From Flavobacterium sp. (lineage in GTDB: Bacteria > Bacteroidota > Bacteroidia > Flavobacteriales > Flavobacteriaceae): DNA of 64,000 nucleotides. Shown one piece after another: positions 44,314-53,344 of the stretch. Made by a program: the position numbers and the translations under genes. Each line of letters starts with the position of its first letter. The stretch's first letter is position 1. Below the pieces are notes generated by a model. That model had not been told where the DNA came from. It worked only from the letters and a program-made list of their open reading frames with translations, and made no database searches. The DNA lies in assembly GCA_016787805.1 (NCBI GenBank), contig JAEUTY010000038.1, positions 1 to 64,000 on the forward strand. Direction: 5' to 3'.

Positions 44314-45330
44314 TTATTCTTTCTTCCAATCGTTAATCCAATTCGCAACAACGTTACACCATTCATCTTCATCGTTCAAACACGGTACAGCCAAAAACTC
44401 TTCACCACCATTGTGTTTGAATTCTTCATTGGCTCGCATGGCAATTTCTTCCAATGTTTCCAAACAATCCGAAACGAAAGCAGGAGTTACAACTGCCAGT
44501 TTTTTGATGCCTTTTTCGGGCATTTTATTAATTTCAACGTCGGTGTAAGGCGTTAACCATTTATCGCCCGCCAATCGCGATTGAAACGTTTGACTGTATT
44601 TTCCTTCGGGAATTCCGAGTAATTCAACGACTTGGCGTGTGGTTTCGTAGCACTGATGGCGGTAACAAAATTCATGCGCTGGTGAAGCCGTTACACAGCA
44701 TTTTCCGTCAATAGTACAATGCGATTTAGTTACATCAGTTTTACGAATATGGCGTTTTGGGATTCCGTGATAAGAAAACAACAAGTGATCATAGTCAAAA
44801 CCTTCCAAATGTTTTTTGATGGAATTGGCTAAAACTTGAATAAAATCGGGTTTGTTGTAAAAAGCCGGAACTTTGGTAATGGTCATTTCCGGAAAATGTT
44901 TTTGCTGTAATTTATCCGCCAAAGCCCAAATAGTAGTCGTTGAAGCCATTGCGTATTGCGGATAAAGTGCGAGCAACATGACTTCTGTCACCCCTTTGTC
45001 TTTCAATTCTTGCAATCCTTTTTGAATGGTCATCGTGCCGTAACGCATTGCTAAAGCAACCGGAACGTCAACCAATTGGGTTACTTTTTGGTGCATTTTT
45101 TTAGAGATAACAATCAGTGGCGAACCTTCTTTAGTCCAAATTTGACTGTAAGCTTCTGCCGATTTTTTTGGGCGCGTTTGCAAAATGATGCCACGAACCA
45201 ATAAGGCTCTCAATAAAAATGGAACGTCAATGACGTATTTATCCATTAAAAATTCATCTAAATACGGCTTTACGGCTGCCGGCGTCGGACTTTCAGGCGA
45301 ACCTAAATTAACGAGTAATACTCCTTTCAT
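44314..45330 (-). CDS. hemH: Ferrochelatase
   Basis: 338 residues. Inserts Fe(II) into protoporphyrin IX. It shows LLVNLGSPESPTPAAV at the start, LFSYHGIPKRHIRK (metal-binding His region) and KLAVVTPAFVSDCLETLEEIA, all typical of HemH. It is upstream of hemJ on the same strand. With hemA-B-C-D-E-F nearby, the haem pathway is nearly complete in this window. Confidence 0.96.
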   Translation of the reverse strand: MKGVLLVNLGSPESPTPAAVKPYLDEFLMDKYVIDVPFLLRALLVRGIILQTRPKKSAEAYSQIWTKEGSPLIVISKKMHQKVTQLVDVPVALAMRYGTMTIQKGLQELKDKGVTEVMLLALYPQYAMASTTTIWALADKLQQKHFPEMTITKVPAFYNKPDFIQVLANSIKKHLEGFDYDHLLFSYHGIPKRHIRKTDVTKSHCTIDGKCCVTASPAHEFCYRHQCYETTRQVVELLGIPEGKYSQTFQSRLAGDKWLTPYTDVEINKMPEKGIKKLAVVTPAFVSDCLETLEEIAMRANEEFKHNGGEEFLAVPCLNDEDEWCNVVANWINDWKKE

Positions 45331-45383
45331 GGGTAAAATTTACTTTAAATAGTGGTTATGGATGCTATACGAAATAGTAGTAA

Positions 45384-46256
45384 TTACGTATTTGGATTAA
45401 TTGACATTAAATATTTTTTGGGTGTTGTGGCAAATTTTTTCTTAAAAGCTGCGATAAAATGACTTCCAGTGCTGTAGCCTATTTTTAAACCCACTTCGTT
45501 TACATTATACGAACCGCTGTCGAGTAATTGTCGCGCGTAATCCATTTTATAATCAAATAAAAACCCGTAAACGGTGTCGCCATAAATTTGTTTGAAACCC
45601 ATTTTTAGTTTTTTCAAACTCAAGCCTACTTGTTCGGCCAATTCTTCTAATCCTGGCGGTTCTGCCATGTTGGCGATGATGATTTCTTTGGCTTTTTTGA
45701 TTTTCATCACATTATCTTCATCAATCAAAAACGGACATTGCTCCGCATTTGGGTCTTCTGAACGATTAAAATACAAACTCAACAACTCGTAACCTTTGCC
45801 TTTGTAATACAAATTTTTGATGGAAGGATTTAAGTTGTAATGGAACAATTGACTAAGTACTATAGCCATTGAAGGACTAATATCAGACTCTTTATAGTAC
45901 TTTCGATCTTTGTTTTCTTCACTTAAAAAAGGAATGTGTTCGGCTTGGTTGGAAAACAAACCATGGAATTTTTGTATCGAAATAATGACTGAAATCACCC
46001 AAGTATTTGGGGCTAATTCTAAGTTCAAAGGCAATTCTTTTTGCGGATTGTAGAACAACAATGCTTTTTCTTCACGCAAGTCTAAAGCATAATTCCCTTC
46101 GTTAAAAACAAATTTTGCTTTCCCTTTAATTCCAAAATGAAACTGTATAAGTCCTTGATTGACTTGACGTTTTACATTATAATTTTCATTTCCATCATTT
46201 TGAAAACGAATTAGGGTAAAATCATTTTCAATTGTTATCTCTTCTTTAGAACCCAT
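45384..46256 (-). CDS. AraC-family transcriptional regulator with lone Cys-Pro motif
   Basis: 290 residues from the ATG at 46256 (a TTG at 46289 would add 11). The C-terminal HTH_18 domain is seen in LSLKKLKMGFKQIYG and VGLKIGYSTGSHFIAAFKKKF. The N-terminal half is a cupin-like sensor. Its only cysteine (C174) is followed by Pro (EQCPFL), a heme-regulatory-motif pattern. It is divergent from hemA, with a dyad between them. Control of the haem genes, and haem sensing, are inferences; an iron or siderophore PchR-like role is the other option. Confidence 0.85.
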   Translation of the reverse strand: MGSKEEITIENDFTLIRFQNDGNENYNVKRQVNQGLIQFHFGIKGKAKFVFNEGNYALDLREEKALLFYNPQKELPLNLELAPNTWVISVIISIQKFHGLFSNQAEHIPFLSEENKDRKYYKESDISPSMAIVLSQLFHYNLNPSIKNLYYKGKGYELLSLYFNRSEDPNAEQCPFLIDEDNVMKIKKAKEIIIANMAEPPGLEELAEQVGLSLKKLKMGFKQIYGDTVYGFLFDYKMDYARQLLDSGSYNVNEVGLKIGYSTGSHFIAAFKKKFATTPKKYLMSINPNT

Positions 46257-46364
46257 AGCGATATTTTTTTGTATGTATGTAATCGACAAGTGTTCCTGTT
46301 ATTTAGAATTAATCTACACAACATAGTTCAAAACACTTGATTTCTCTACAAATTTATAACAAAT

Positions 46365-46428
46365 AACGCTAAAAAGTCAAATTGTGTGAAAAAAATCGCT
46401 TAGCGACACAAAAAGTACTTCTAGCGTT
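46365..46428. promoter_or_regulatory. Nested dyad overlapping the hemA promoter
   Basis: AACGCTA (46365-46371) and TAGCGTT (46422-46428) form the outer arms. AAGT/ACTT and TGTG/CACA pair inside, about a centre near 46397. The perfect TCGCT-T-AGCGA (46396-46406) lies within. The right arm covers the -33 TTG of hemA. It looks like an operator for a dimeric regulator, plausibly the divergent AraC protein. Confidence 0.6.
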
Positions 46429-46458
46429 GTTTTTATAAAAAGGATAGTAATAGCTTTG
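46427..46458 (+). promoter_or_regulatory. hemA promoter
   Basis: TTG at 46427-46429, 21 bases, then TAGCTTTG at 46451-46458: good -33/-7 match. The predicted start near 46462 gives a leader of about 20 bases to the ATG at 46483. Confidence 0.65.
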
Positions 46459-46482
46459 TTCTACTTTTAGGAAAGAGCAACT

Positions 46483-47742
46483 ATGGAAAATTTTAATATG
46501 CCAAAACATACTTCGTTTTATGCATTAGGCTTGAGTTATAAAAAGGCCGACGCATCCATACGAGGAAAATTCAGTTTAGACGCACAAGCCAAAGCTACTT
46601 TACTCATACAAGCCGAAGCCGAAGGAATCGAATCGTTAATCGTAACTTCTACTTGCAACCGAACTGAAATTTATGGTTTTGCTCAACATCCTTATCAATT
46701 AATCAAACTGTTGTGTGCTAATAGTCAAGGAACTGTAGAAGAGTTTCAAGAAGTAGCTTACATCTATAAAAACCATGACGCTATCAACCATATGTTTCGT
46801 GTAGGAACGGGTTTAGATAGCCAAATATTAGGCGATTTTGAAATCATTAGTCAATTGAAAACTGCTTTCAATGAAAGTAAATCCAACGGATTAGTGAATT
46901 CGTATTTAGAACGATTAGTAAACTCAGTTATCCAAGCGAGTAAAAAAATCAAAACACAAACTGAGATTTCATCTGGAGCCACTTCGGTTTCATTTGCATC
47001 GGTGCGTTACATTTTTAACAATGTAGATGATATTGCTAACAAAAATATTTTACTTTTTGGAACTGGTAAAATTGGAAGAAACACTTGTGAAAATTTGGTA
47101 AAACATACCAAACACGAACAAATAACACTCATTAACAGAACCAAAGACAAAGCCGAAAAGTTGGCGCAAAAGTTGAATGTAATTGTTAAAGATTACTCCG
47201 ACTTACAAATCGAATTGCAAAAAGCAGACGTAGTGGTTGTGGCAACTGGAGCTCAAAATCCGACAGTGGATAAAACGATTTTAAATCTGAAAAAACCATT
47301 GTTGATTTTGGATTTGTCTATCCCGAGAAATGTGAACGAAAATGTTATTGATGTAGAAGGAGTAACTTTAGTACATCTTGATCATTTGTCGCAAATTACG
47401 GATGAAACACTTGAAAACCGTAAGCAATACATACCTCAAGCCGAAGCCATTATCGAAGAAATTCAAGAGGAATTTATTTCTTGGGCCAAAAACCGCAAAT
47501 TTGCGCCTACAATTCACGCGTTAAAAGAAAAATTAAACTCAATTAAAGAAGGCGAATTGAATTTTCAACGCAAAAAAATAGCTAACTTTGACGAAGAGCA
47601 AGCCGAGTTAATTAGCAACCGAATCATTCAAAAAATCACCAACCATTTCGTGAATCACCTAAAAGACGGCGAATCAATGGAAGAAGGTATTGAATGGATT
47701 GAAAAAGTATTTCAGTTAGAACAAGAGAAATCATTGTTTTAA
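46483..47742 (+). CDS. hemA: Glutamyl-tRNA reductase
   Basis: First committed step of C5 haem synthesis, reducing Glu-tRNA to glutamate-1-semialdehyde with NADPH. 419 residues; the catalytic Cys is C58 in TSTCNRTEIYG. An NADPH Rossmann motif (LLFGTGKIGRNTCENL) and a dimerisation domain follow. An ATG at 46498 is a possible alternative start. hemC follows after 48 bases. Confidence 0.96.
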   Translation: MENFNMPKHTSFYALGLSYKKADASIRGKFSLDAQAKATLLIQAEAEGIESLIVTSTCNRTEIYGFAQHPYQLIKLLCANSQGTVEEFQEVAYIYKNHDAINHMFRVGTGLDSQILGDFEIISQLKTAFNESKSNGLVNSYLERLVNSVIQASKKIKTQTEISSGATSVSFASVRYIFNNVDDIANKNILLFGTGKIGRNTCENLVKHTKHEQITLINRTKDKAEKLAQKLNVIVKDYSDLQIELQKADVVVVATGAQNPTVDKTILNLKKPLLILDLSIPRNVNENVIDVEGVTLVHLDHLSQITDETLENRKQYIPQAEAIIEEIQEEFISWAKNRKFAPTIHALKEKLNSIKEGELNFQRKKIANFDEEQAELISNRIIQKITNHFVNHLKDGESMEEGIEWIEKVFQLEQEKSLF

Positions 47743-47743
47743 T

Positions 47744-47771
47744 ACTTTGCATCTCTGCAATTCTGCGAGAA
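47744..47771. repeat. Period-8 tract (TTTGCATC family) before hemC
   Basis: TTTGCATC, TCTGCAAT, TCTGCGAG between hemA and hemC, about 20 bases upstream of the hemC GTG. Confidence 0.65.
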
Positions 47772-47790
47772 TTTAAAATCAACTAACAAA

Positions 47791-48717
47791 GTGACTCAAA
47801 AAACCATACGAATAGGAACTCGTGATAGCGAATTAGCATTGTGGCAAGCGCACACTGTTCAAAAACAACTCAACGATTTAGGTTATCAAACGGAAATTGT
47901 TGCGGTAAAATCGCAAGGTGATATCATTTTAGACAAACCTCTATACGAACTTGGAATCACAGGAATATTCACCAAAACGCTTGATATTGCCATGATCAAT
48001 GGTCAAATAGATATTGCAGTGCATTCGATGAAAGACGTTCCAACTGCATTACCAATAGGAATTGTACAAGCGGCCGTTTTAGAACGTGCCAATACACAGG
48101 ATATATTAGTCCATAAAGGGAATTTGGATTTTTTAGAAACCAAGGCAACCATTGCAACAGGAAGCCTTCGTCGTCAAGCGCAATGGTGGAATAAATATCC
48201 AAATCACACAGTGGTTGATTTGCGAGGAAATGTCAACACACGCATGCAAAAACTCAATGAAAACGATTGGAATGGAGCCGTTTTTGCCGCCGCTGGATTG
48301 GAACGAATCAACTTAAAACCTGAGAATTTTATTAATCTCGATTGGATGATTCCCGCACCAGCACAAGGCGCAATGGTTGTTGTGGCTATGGCAGAGGACG
48401 AATATACTTTGGAAGCATTATCGCAACTCAATCATATTGAAACTGAAATTTGTACTTATATCGAAAGACAATTTTTACGAACTTTGGAAGGCGGTTGTAC
48501 AGCGCCAATTGGTGCAATTGCAAACTACAATGAGCAAGAGGATACTATTGATTTCAAAGGCGTTTTACTGTCAATAGATGGAAAACAAAAATTAGAAATC
48601 AATACAGTAGTTGACTTATCCGAATGGAAAAAATTAGGATTCAATGCTGCGCAAGAAATACTCAACAAAGGGGGAACGGAATTGATGGAGAATATTAAGA
48701 AAACGTTGAAAAAATAA
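47791..48717 (+). CDS. hemC: Porphobilinogen deaminase
   Basis: 308 residues from a GTG start. Joins four porphobilinogens into hydroxymethylbilane. The dipyrromethane cofactor Cys is C236 in LEGGCTAPIGA, and IRIGTRDSELALWQA opens the protein. The stop overlaps the hemD start by one base. Confidence 0.96.
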   Translation: MTQKTIRIGTRDSELALWQAHTVQKQLNDLGYQTEIVAVKSQGDIILDKPLYELGITGIFTKTLDIAMINGQIDIAVHSMKDVPTALPIGIVQAAVLERANTQDILVHKGNLDFLETKATIATGSLRRQAQWWNKYPNHTVVDLRGNVNTRMQKLNENDWNGAVFAAAGLERINLKPENFINLDWMIPAPAQGAMVVVAMAEDEYTLEALSQLNHIETEICTYIERQFLRTLEGGCTAPIGAIANYNEQEDTIDFKGVLLSIDGKQKLEINTVVDLSEWKKLGFNAAQEILNKGGTELMENIKKTLKK

Positions 48718-49388
48718 TGCCAAATCGAATCAAAATACTATCAACAAAAAAACTTTTGCCTTCTCAAAAGCGACTCTTTGTTGATGCTAAAATAGTGCTT
48801 TCACAATCGGATTTTATTGCAACTCAACCTGTTGAATTTAATCTTAAAAATGTAAACGAAAGCTTGATTTTTACTAGTCAAAATGGCATCCTAAGTGTAA
48901 TTCAACATCCTCAATTTGAGCAAATTAAGGATAGAAAGATGTATTGTGTGGGTTTAAAATCAAAAGAATTGCTTATTGCAAATGGTTGTAATGTTGTGGC
49001 TTATGCCGAAAATGCAGCCGATTTAGCTGAAGCGATTTCACTCGTCTACTCGCATGATAGTTTTACTTTCTTTAGCGGAAATCTTCGTAGAGATGAGTTG
49101 CCCTTTACCTTAAAAAAAGCCAAAGTCGATTTTAACGAAATTCAAGTATACGAAACCATTCTTACACCTAAAAAAAATACAATCAAACAAAGTGGAATTC
49201 TCTTTTTTAGTCCTTCAGCTGTAGAGAGTTACCTCAAAAAAAATAGGATTATCGATGAAGTGTGCTTTTGTATTGGAAAAACAACGGGAAAAGAATTGGT
49301 TAAGAAAAAAGCAAGCAAAATTGTTATGGCGCCACAACCAACAGTCGAGGCGTTAATAGAAATAGTAATAGACTACTACCAATCCTAA
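48717..49388 (+). CDS. hemD: Uroporphyrinogen-III synthase
   Basis: 223 residues. Cyclises hydroxymethylbilane to uroporphyrinogen III. HemD is poorly conserved; here the weak family pattern (ILFFSPSAVESYL and CFCIGKTTGKEL) and the position between hemC and hemE support the call. It is coupled to hemC by ATG/TAA overlap. A hairpin with T-run overlaps its stop. Confidence 0.87.
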   Translation: MPNRIKILSTKKLLPSQKRLFVDAKIVLSQSDFIATQPVEFNLKNVNESLIFTSQNGILSVIQHPQFEQIKDRKMYCVGLKSKELLIANGCNVVAYAENAADLAEAISLVYSHDSFTFFSGNLRRDELPFTLKKAKVDFNEIQVYETILTPKKNTIKQSGILFFSPSAVESYLKKNRIIDEVCFCIGKTTGKELVKKKASKIVMAPQPTVEALIEIVIDYYQS

Positions 49389-49416
49389 CAAGTTTTCAAA
49401 ACCAACTTAGGATTTT
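49381..49416 (+). terminator. Hairpin with T-run between hemD and hemE
   Basis: AATCCTAA (49381-49388, overlapping the hemD stop) pairs with TTAGGATT (49407-49414), followed by T's. It could terminate or attenuate transcription in mid-cluster. Confidence 0.65.
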
Positions 49417-49438
49417 TTAAATTTAATTAAAATAAAAA

Positions 49439-50464
49439 ATGATTAAAAACGACTTATTCCTCCGCGCTTTAAACAACGAAACGGTTGAACGTCCTCCCGT
49501 TTGGATGATGCGTCAAGCCGGTAGATATTTACCCGAATTCAGAGCGTTACGCGACAAATATGACTTTTTCACTCGTTGTGAAACGCCAGAACTTGCAGCA
49601 GAAATTACGGTTCAACCGATTAGAATTGTTCAACCTGATGCTGCGATTTTATTTTCAGACATTTTAGTGGTGCCACGCGCTATGGGAATTCACGTCGAAT
49701 TAAAAGACAACCTCGGACCAATTATTCCCAATCCAATCCGCACGATGGAGCAAGTCTACCAAGTATTTGTTCCGAATATCCAAGAAACGTTGGGTTACGT
49801 GATGGACGCGGTAAAATTGACCAAAGAAATGCTCAATGATGAGGTTCCACTAATCGGTTTTGCAGGTTCGCCTTGGACTATTTTCTGTTATGCAGTAGAA
49901 GGAAAAGGTTCGAAAAGTTTTGATACAGCAAAAGGATTTTGTTTTTCAAATCCAGTAGCGGCGCACACTTTACTACAAAAAATCACCGATACTACTATTT
50001 TATATTTAAAAGAAAAGGTAAAAGTAGGTTGCAACGCCGTTCAAATCTTTGATTCTTGGGGTGGAATGCTTTCACCAGTCGATTACCAAGAATTTTCGTG
50101 GAACTACATCAACCAAATTGTAGAAGCTTTGGCAGAAGAAACTAAAGTAATTGTTTTCGGAAAAGGATGTTGGTTTGCTTTGGGCGAAATGTCCAAATCA
50201 AAGGCATCAGCGCTGGGTGTCGATTGGACGTGTTCAGCTCGAAACGCTCGTTATTTATCAGGCGGAAGAATTACGTTACAAGGTAATTTTGACCCAAGTC
50301 GATTACTGTCGCCTATTCCAACCATCAAAAAAATGGTACACGAAATGATCGACGAATTCGGAAAAGACAATTACATTGTTAACTTAGGTCACGGAATTTT
50401 GCCGAACATTCCCGTTGATCATGCAAAGGCATTTGTGGAAGCGGTGAAAGAGTATAATTCGTAA
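49439..50464 (+). CDS. hemE: Uroporphyrinogen decarboxylase
   Basis: 341 residues. Removes four carboxyl groups to give coproporphyrinogen [20 protein letters not shown] and [19 protein letters not shown] are the family signatures. It opens the second half of the haem operon. A GNAT gene of different base composition follows after four bases. Confidence 0.97.
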   Translation: MIKNDLFLRALNNETVERPPVWMMRQAGRYLPEFRALRDKYDFFTRCETPELAAEITVQPIRIVQPDAAILFSDILVVPRAMGIHVELKDNLGPIIPNPIRTMEQVYQVFVPNIQETLGYVMDAVKLTKEMLNDEVPLIGFAGSPWTIFCYAVEGKGSKSFDTAKGFCFSNPVAAHTLLQKITDTTILYLKEKVKVGCNAVQIFDSWGGMLSPVDYQEFSWNYINQIVEALAEETKVIVFGKGCWFALGEMSKSKASALGVDWTCSARNARYLSGGRITLQGNFDPSRLLSPIPTIKKMVHEMIDEFGKDNYIVNLGHGILPNIPVDHAKAFVEAVKEYNS

Positions 50465-50468
50465 GTAA

Positions 50469-51011
50469 ATGGAACTCATCAATTGGAAACTCGATAAAAT
50501 TGAAAATATTCACTTTGAAGAATTTTTTAATTTGATTGATAGAAACAAGGAGAGACTTAAAAATACATTTCCTGTAACGTTGTCGCATTGTTTGAATCTT
50601 GAAGCAACAATGGATTTCCTTAAATTTAATGCAGTTAAAGAAAATAATAAAGAGAATTATTTTTTCTATATAAAAAATGTAGAAACTAATGTATTAATTG
50701 GATACTTAGGCATTAAAAGTATTGATGATAAGGTATCAAAATGTGAATTATTCTATTTTATAGACAAAGATTTTGAAGGAAAAGGAATTATATCAAAAGC
50801 GGTTTCAGATGTTGTCGATTTATGTTTCAATGAATTAAAAATGAACAAAATTTTCATTTGTACATCAAAAATTAATTTTGGAAGCCAGCAAATAGCTTTA
50901 AAAAACAAATTTATATTAGAAGGAACTTTGCGACAAGAATTTAAAAATGGAGAAGGAGTTTTAGAAGATATTAATTATTACGGATTATTGAAATCAGATT
51001 ATGAAAGATAA
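50469..51011 (+). CDS. GNAT-family N-acetyltransferase
   Basis: 180 residues of the RimJ/RimL type: MELINWKLDKIE at the start, the acetyl-CoA binding segment FEGKGIISKAVSDVVDLCF and a late KNKFILEGTLRQEFKNGEGV. It acetylates an unknown amine. It is clearly more AT-rich than hemE and hemF and overlaps hemF by 11 bases, so it is probably a later insertion that is now translated with the haem genes. Confidence 0.87.
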   Translation: MELINWKLDKIENIHFEEFFNLIDRNKERLKNTFPVTLSHCLNLEATMDFLKFNAVKENNKENYFFYIKNVETNVLIGYLGIKSIDDKVSKCELFYFIDKDFEGKGIISKAVSDVVDLCFNELKMNKIFICTSKINFGSQQIALKNKFILEGTLRQEFKNGEGVLEDINYYGLLKSDYER

Positions 51012-51903
51012 ATTTCTAACCTACATCCAAAACCTTCAAAACCAAATCTCTTCTAAGTTAGAAGAAGTCGATGGTGTGGCAAAATTCCGTGAAGACATTT
51101 GGGAACGACCCGAAGGCGGCGGCGGACGAACACGCGTTATCGAAAACGGAAACGTATTTGAAAAAGGTGGCGTGAATATTTCAGCCGTTCATGGCAAATT
51201 GCCTGAATCAATGCAAAAACTATTCAACGTAGGTGAAGCCGATTTTTTTGCTTGCGGATTGAGTTTGGTCATTCATCCAAAAAGCCCAATGGTGCCAACC
51301 GTTCACGCGAATTGGCGCTATTTTGAAATGTATGATGAAAACGGAAATGTTATCAACAGTTGGTTTGGCGGCGGACAAGATTTAACGCCGTATTATTTAT
51401 TTGAAGAAGATGCCCAACATTTTCACCAAATCTGTAAAATAGCCTGCGATAAACACAATCCCGAGTTTTATCCGAAGTTCAAAAAACAATGCGATACTTA
51501 TTTTTGGAATACACACCGCAACGAAGCACGTGGCATCGGCGGATTGTTCTTTGATTATTGCAAAGCCAATGATGATTTTTCGATGGAAGATTGGTATAAC
51601 TTTGTAACAGAAGTTGGAAATTCGTTCTTAGAAGCCTATGTTCCAATTGTAGAAAAAAGAAAACAGTTATTGTATACCGAAGCCCAACGAACTTGGCAAG
51701 AAATTCGCCGTGGTCGCTACGTGGAATTCAATTTGGTACACGATAAAGGAACCTTATTCGGACTCAAAACCAACGGCCGAATCGAAAGTATATTGATGAG
51801 TTTACCGCCACACGTGCAGTGGATTTATGATCATCATCCAGTAAAAGGAAGTGAAGAAGAAAAATTAATTCAAGTATTAGAAAAACCAGTTGATTGGCTT
51901 TGA
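51001..51903 (+). CDS. hemF: Oxygen-dependent coproporphyrinogen III oxidase
   Basis: 300 residues. Converts coproporphyrinogen III to protoporphyrinogen IX with oxygen. The family signatures FGGGQDLTPYYLFEEDAQHFH and EARGIGGLFFDY are present (each well within the conserved core). It starts within the GNAT gene (11-base overlap). Product goes to HemJ, encoded on the opposite strand. Confidence 0.96.
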   Translation: MKDKFLTYIQNLQNQISSKLEEVDGVAKFREDIWERPEGGGGRTRVIENGNVFEKGGVNISAVHGKLPESMQKLFNVGEADFFACGLSLVIHPKSPMVPTVHANWRYFEMYDENGNVINSWFGGGQDLTPYYLFEEDAQHFHQICKIACDKHNPEFYPKFKKQCDTYFWNTHRNEARGIGGLFFDYCKANDDFSMEDWYNFVTEVGNSFLEAYVPIVEKRKQLLYTEAQRTWQEIRRGRYVEFNLVHDKGTLFGLKTNGRIESILMSLPPHVQWIYDHHPVKGSEEEKLIQVLEKPVDWL

Positions 51904-51935
51904 GCCTTCAGCAATTAGTTATTAGCCATTAAAAA
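51904..51935. repeat. Period-7 tract (GCAATTA family) before the second S23-like gene
   Basis: GCCTTCA, GCAATTA, GTTATTA, GCCATTA, then AAAATTA, between hemF and the S23-like gene. It shares units with 21949-22007. Confidence 0.75.
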
Positions 51936-51946
51936 TTATATAAGCC

Positions 51947-52306
51947 ATGAGAGATTACAAAAAATTTACAGTATGGGAGAAATCTCATAATTTGACATTA
52001 CAAATATATAATGTAACCATTAAGTATCCCAAAGAAGAAATTTTTGGTTTAATTAGTCAAATGAAACGATCTTCAAGTTCAATACCAACAAATATTGCAG
52101 AAGGTTGTGGAAGAAACTCAGATAAAGATTTTTGCAGATTTTTATATTTTGCATTTGGTTCGGCAAATGAATTAGAATATCAGTTATTATTGAGTATTGA
52201 TTTAAAGTTTATTGAGAATGAAGAAGGTCAAAAACTTTTGTTTCAAACCGAAGAAATAAAAAAAATGCTAAACAAATTAATAACAAAGCTAAATGCTAAC
52301 AGCTAA
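51947..52306 (+). CDS. Four-helix-bundle S23-like protein (second copy)
   Basis: 119 residues of the S23/intervening-sequence family, with LISQMKRSSSSIPTNIAEG and FLYFAFGSANELEYQL matching the family core. It is not closely similar to the copy at 25822, so it is no recent tandem duplicate. It sits between hemF and hemB with heptamer tracts on both sides. The function is unknown. It has higher AT content than the haem genes. Confidence 0.9.
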   Translation: MRDYKKFTVWEKSHNLTLQIYNVTIKYPKEEIFGLISQMKRSSSSIPTNIAEGCGRNSDKDFCRFLYFAFGSANELEYQLLLSIDLKFIENEEGQKLLFQTEEIKKMLNKLITKLNANS

Positions 52307-52331
52307 CAGCTAATCGCTAACAGCTAAAAGC
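52294..52331. repeat. Period-7 tract (GCTAACA family) before hemB
   Basis: GCTAACA, GCTAACA, GCTAATC, GCTAACA, GCTAAAA, GC: more than five units. It starts inside the end of the S23-like gene (encoding its last Ala-Asn-Ser) and ends 15 bases before the hemB ATG. Confidence 0.88.
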
Positions 52332-52346
52332 AATAAAACTAAAACT

Positions 52347-53342
52347 ATGTTCCCATTACAAAGAGGTAGAAGATTACGCGTTAACGAATCCATTCGTTCG
52401 TTGGTACGTGAAACCACATTAAGTCCGAGTGATTTTATGTTCCCGATGTTCATCGCAGAAGGCGAAAACGTCAAAGTTGAAATTCCATCGATGCCCGGAA
52501 TTTTCCGTCGTTCCATCGATTTAACCGTTGAAGAAGTCAAGGAACTTTTCGCACTCGGAATACGCGCGGTAAATATCTACGTAAAAGTCGACGAAAGTCT
52601 CAAAGACAACACTGGAAAAGAAGCGTGGAATCCCAATGGACTTATGCAACGCGCCATTAAAGCCATCAAAGCAGCTTGCCCAGAAATGATTGTCATGCCC
52701 GATGTAGCACTCGATCCGTATTCCATTTACGGTCACGACGGAATTATAGAAAACGGCGACATTGCCAACGATGCCACCAACGATGCTTTGGTCAAAATGG
52801 CCGTTTCTCATGCGCAAGCTGGAGCCGATTTTGTAGCACCCAGCGACATGATGGACGGACGCGTGTTACGTTTACGCCAAGGTCTAGATGCGGCTGGTTT
52901 TCATCATGTTGGCATTATGAGTTACTCAGCCAAATACGCATCGGCCTTTTATGGTCCTTTTCGTGATGCTTTAGACAGCGCGCCTAGAGAAGCTGATGTA
53001 GTAGTGCCTAAGGACAAAAAAACGTACCAAATGGATTTCGCTAATCGCATCGAAGCGGTAAAAGAAGCGTTAATGGATGTAGAAGAAGGCGCCGATATGG
53101 TCATGGTAAAACCCGGAATCGCTTATTTGGATATCGTTCGAGAAGTCAAAAATGCCGTGAATGTTCCAGTAACGGTTTTTCATGTTTCGGGTGAATATGC
53201 CATGATCAAAGCGGCTTCCGAAAGAGGTTGGCTCGACCACGACAAAATCATGATGGAACAACTCATGTGCATCAAAAGAGCGGGCGCGAGTTTGATTTCA
53301 ACTTATTTTGCAAAGGAAGCCGCTATTATTTTGAATCAGTAA
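52347..53342 (+). CDS. hemB: Porphobilinogen synthase
   Basis: 331 residues. Condenses two 5-aminolevulinates to porphobilinogen. The Schiff-base lysine is in MVMVKPGIAYLD near residue 253, and DVALDPYSIYGHDG near residue 120 lacks the zinc-binding cysteines of zinc-type HemB, so it is probably magnesium-dependent. It is last in the haem cluster, and a hairpin repeat element follows. Confidence 0.96.
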   Translation: MFPLQRGRRLRVNESIRSLVRETTLSPSDFMFPMFIAEGENVKVEIPSMPGIFRRSIDLTVEEVKELFALGIRAVNIYVKVDESLKDNTGKEAWNPNGLMQRAIKAIKAACPEMIVMPDVALDPYSIYGHDGIIENGDIANDATNDALVKMAVSHAQAGADFVAPSDMMDGRVLRLRQGLDAAGFHHVGIMSYSAKYASAFYGPFRDALDSAPREADVVVPKDKKTYQMDFANRIEAVKEALMDVEEGADMVMVKPGIAYLDIVREVKNAVNVPVTVFHVSGEYAMIKAASERGWLDHDKIMMEQLMCIKRAGASLISTYFAKEAAIILNQ

Positions 53343-53344
53343 TG

